The translations under genes and the position numbers were made by a program. A model generated the notes under the pieces. That model made no database searches, was not told the origin of the DNA, and was given only the letters and a program-made list of their open reading frames with translations. From Xenoacremonium recifei (taxonomy: Eukaryota; Ascomycota; Sordariomycetes; Hypocreales; Nectriaceae), in contig WOFQ01000156.1 in NCBI GenBank assembly GCA_012184525.1, forward strand, positions 1 to 21,516: a DNA stretch of 21,516 bases, in the 5' to 3' direction. Shown here piece after piece: positions 19,889 through 21,516 of this stretch (position 1 is its first letter; each line of letters opens with the position of its first letter).

Positions 19889-19950
19889 GTAAGCTGATAT
19901 ATATATATATATATAATATATATATATTTAACAGGTCTAATCTAACTAAC
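19889..19950 (+). other. Intron in the hAT gene
   Basis: Donor GTAAGC at 19889, branch-like CTAACTAAC at about 19942, acceptor ctaatag ending at 19950. The 62-base intron is removed in phase 1 and joins Pro-Leu-(Asp) to N-I-T-R-stop-N-S-T-Y-Y-M in frame. An earlier acceptor (acag, 19934) would break the frame. Confidence 0.7.
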
Positions 19951-20268
19951 TATCTAATAGATAATATAACTAGATAGAATTCGACTTATTATATGATTTA
20001 TACAGCTCTTCTACTGAAAAGCCCTATTGAATATATATTTAAAAATTTAATTAATAAGAAATTAAAAAGAATAGCTTTTAATAAATTAGACTGGCTAGCC
20101 CTATCTAAATTAAAAGCTATTTTAGAGCCTTTTTTAAAGGCTTTAGTTAAGTTATAAGGCCAACTTTATATTACTCTTCCTTATAGCTTATTGTATATTT
20201 ATTAACTATATAATAAGCTATAAAAGCTGGCTATAGACTTTAAAAATAAAGCAAAAAGCTCTAAATTA

Positions 20269-20340
20269 GTAAGCCTTTTCCTCTATATTATATATATATG
20301 TATATATATATATATTTAATATATTTACTAATTTCTATAG
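20269..20340 (+). other. Intron in the hAT gene
   Basis: Donor GTAAGC at 20269, branch-like tactaat near 20326, acceptor tatag ending at 20340. This 72-base phase-0 intron is mostly (TA)n. It joins S-S-K-L to A-F-Y-T-N-Y in frame. Confidence 0.7.
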
Positions 20341-20615
20341 GCCTTTTATACTAACTATTCAAATGCTATTTTAAAAGGCTTAAATAAGCTAGAAAAATAT
20401 TTCCCTATATAGCTAATAAGCATAATCATAAGGAAATTTAAACCTTTTATTCTAGCTATTTTACTAGACCCTAGGCTTAAATTAGCCTAATTTAAGTCCG
20501 ATGGCCTACTTTATTATTATCCAGCTATTAAATAAGATATAAGAGCTTTATTTAAAGCTGAATATAATACGTTAGTTATTTTTCCTTTATATAATATATT
20601 AATATATATCTATAA

Positions 20616-20660
20616 GACTATATAAAGATATATATATATATATATATATATATAATAAAT
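20616..20660. repeat. (TA)n tract
   Basis: A long TA run within the unresolved intron-like gap between the LLDPRLKL exon and the exon holding the open frame at 20724. Confidence 0.8.
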
Positions 20661-20861
20661 ATAAGGGTTAAATAACTGACTATATATAGAATAATATTAG
20701 AAAAAGGTGGTTATAACCCTAATATGTCATTTAATGAATTAAATGATAATTTCACCGGAAATATCTCTAGCTCAGACTCTGATAAGGAGTTATTTATCTC
20801 TTATTCTGATTATATTAAAGAGTATAATTTATATTTAAATGAAAATCGGGTAAATCGAAAG

Positions 20862-20935
20862 GTTAGTAATTTATATATATATATACATATATCCCTCTAT
20901 ATATAACCTATTTATATACTAATATATTTAAATAG
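20862..20935 (+). other. Last intron of the hAT gene
   Basis: Donor GTTAGT at 20862, branch-like tactaat near 20917, acceptor aaatag ending at 20935. This 74-base phase-0 intron joins N-R-V-N-R-K to I-N-A-L-I-Y-W-A-Q, where the dimerisation domain begins. The short open frame at 20724-20906 is an exon plus read-through into this intron, not a gene of its own. Confidence 0.75.
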
Positions 20936-21267
20936 ATAAATGCCCTTATATATTGGGCGCAAAATAGCTCTAGATTTCCTATATTAGGGATTCTAGCTAG
21001 GCGTTATTTAGCTATTCCTGCTGCTTCTGCTTCTATTAAGAGGATTTTTTCTATTTATAGGAATATAATTACTAAGAATAGAAATAGGATTAATTATTAA
21101 CTGTTAAGCAGTTAATCCTATTAAAAGCTTAGGAAATCTGGGATTTAGAGCATTTAGAAGAGGAATTAGAAGAAGGAAAATGGGATGAAAAGGGAAAGGA
21201 AAAAGAGGTTATTCTAGATAGTCCTGTTACAGTAACTGAGGCTAATATAGAGAGTAATTCTGACTAA

Positions 21268-21516
21268 TTAGTTAGAGGTTATCTATTTAATATATAATAG
21301 TCCTCTTTTTTCAAATTAGAAATAAGCTAAATAGAAAGTCTTTTCTCTTTACCTCTTCTTCCTTTTTATATTATAAGTATATATTTATTTAATAAATATA
21401 GCTATTTTCTAATATATAAATACTATATTCTATATATTCATATATACTTATTTATATATATTCAAAAAGCTTTTATATATATATCCCTGGTTAGTATTTA
21501 TTTAGGGGGGTGGGGG
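21268..21516. other. Downstream flank of the hAT gene
   Basis: No gene seen. CCCTGG at 21485-21490, followed by gttagtat, resembles a hAT right terminus, but no matching left end was found. A G-rich run (ggggggtggggg) closes the window. Confidence 0.45.

Larger units (their letters stand above)
18900..21267 (+). pseudogene. hAT-family transposase with introns, damaged
   Basis: hAT transposases cut and paste DNA with a DDE core and a C-terminal dimerisation domain. Legible parts in order: N-N-I-S-N-N-N-R-F-L-D near 18912 (family DNASNN); I-R-C-I-S-Y-I-L-N-I at 18997-19026 (IRCxAHxLNL); R-stop-N-S-T-Y-Y-M near 19965-19990 (RWNSTYYM); LDWLALSKLKAILEPF at about 20078-20128; LAILLDPRLKLA near 20450-20490; and NSSRFPILGILARRYLAIP at about 20966-21022, followed by A-S-A-S-I-K-R-I-F-S, the hAT dimerisation signature. 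Exons fit four introns in phase. Stops at Trp/Gln codons, a frame change near 18950 and a likely 1-base deletion near 21100 inactivate it. The acidic tail runs open to a TAA at 21265-21267. The segment 20590-20700 probably holds another intron, which I did not resolve. The last exon has few mutations. Confidence 0.85.

Noticed and set aside
20724..20906. Open frame of 60 codons as a separate gene
   Set aside because: It is an exon of the hAT transposase plus read-through into the next intron; the frame continues upstream of the ATG and joins the dimerisation exon after splicing.
1..21516. Mitochondrial origin because of the high AT content
   Set aside because: No mitochondrial genes, rRNA or tRNA are seen; nuclear transposon families, spliceosomal-type introns and RIP-pattern mutations are present.
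21268..21516. Right terminus of the hAT element at CCCTGG (21485)
   Set aside because: No matching CCAGGG-type left end or 8-bp duplication was found, so the boundary is unsupported.

Overview
This window looks like nuclear DNA of a filamentous ascomycete (Pezizomycotina), from an AT-rich block shaped by repeat-induced point mutation (RIP). CpA and CpG are almost absent over long stretches: bases 4801-4980 hold no CA and no CG. Protein relics carry the typical C-to-T and G-to-A damage, with Trp and Gln codons turned into stops and Asp codons into Asn. I see no intact host gene, tRNA or rRNA. Nearly everything recognisable is a transposable element, and many are nested. The species cannot be named from the sequence.

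Layout. 1-2237: hAT-type MITEs (5' CAGGGCTGTGA ends) and pieces of an unclassified repeat called R here. 2238-2415: a RIP-damaged 178-bp LTR-like unit. 2416-7901: a degraded Ty3/Gypsy chromovirus on the + strand, readable in the order zinc knuckle, protease, reverse transcriptase, RNase H, integrase, chromodomain, polypurine tract. A GC-rich inverted copy of the 178-bp unit (5981-6158) is inserted between RNase H and integrase. 7902-9612: purine-rich sequence without a recognisable gene. 9613-10574: a 962-bp hAT-type element with 28-bp tandem repeats. 10583-13800: more MITEs, R copies and a fold-back element. 14850-16600: a Tc1/mariner-type transposase relic on the minus strand, split by a MITE. 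16781-16900: a 30-bp tandem repeat. 17440-18330: a little-mutated R copy split by another MITE. 18900-21267: a + strand hAT transposase pseudogene in which exons and introns can still be followed, with a 484-bp fold-back MITE inside one intron.

How the parts relate. Five MITEs have 8-bp target-site duplications (four exact, one 7 of 8), which places them in the hAT superfamily. The hAT gene at the right end is a candidate for the type of transposase that moved them, but I could not match its termini to the MITE ends. The nesting gives a relative order: the Gypsy, Tc1, R and hAT copies came first, and the MITEs and the GC-rich LTR-like unit later. Different segments show RIP damage on both strands, on one strand only, or almost none. 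I did not find an undescribed defence or metabolic system. The unusual points are the two 178-bp copies, the intronic MITE, the long D-to-E spacing in the Tc1 relic and the strand-biased RIP patches.
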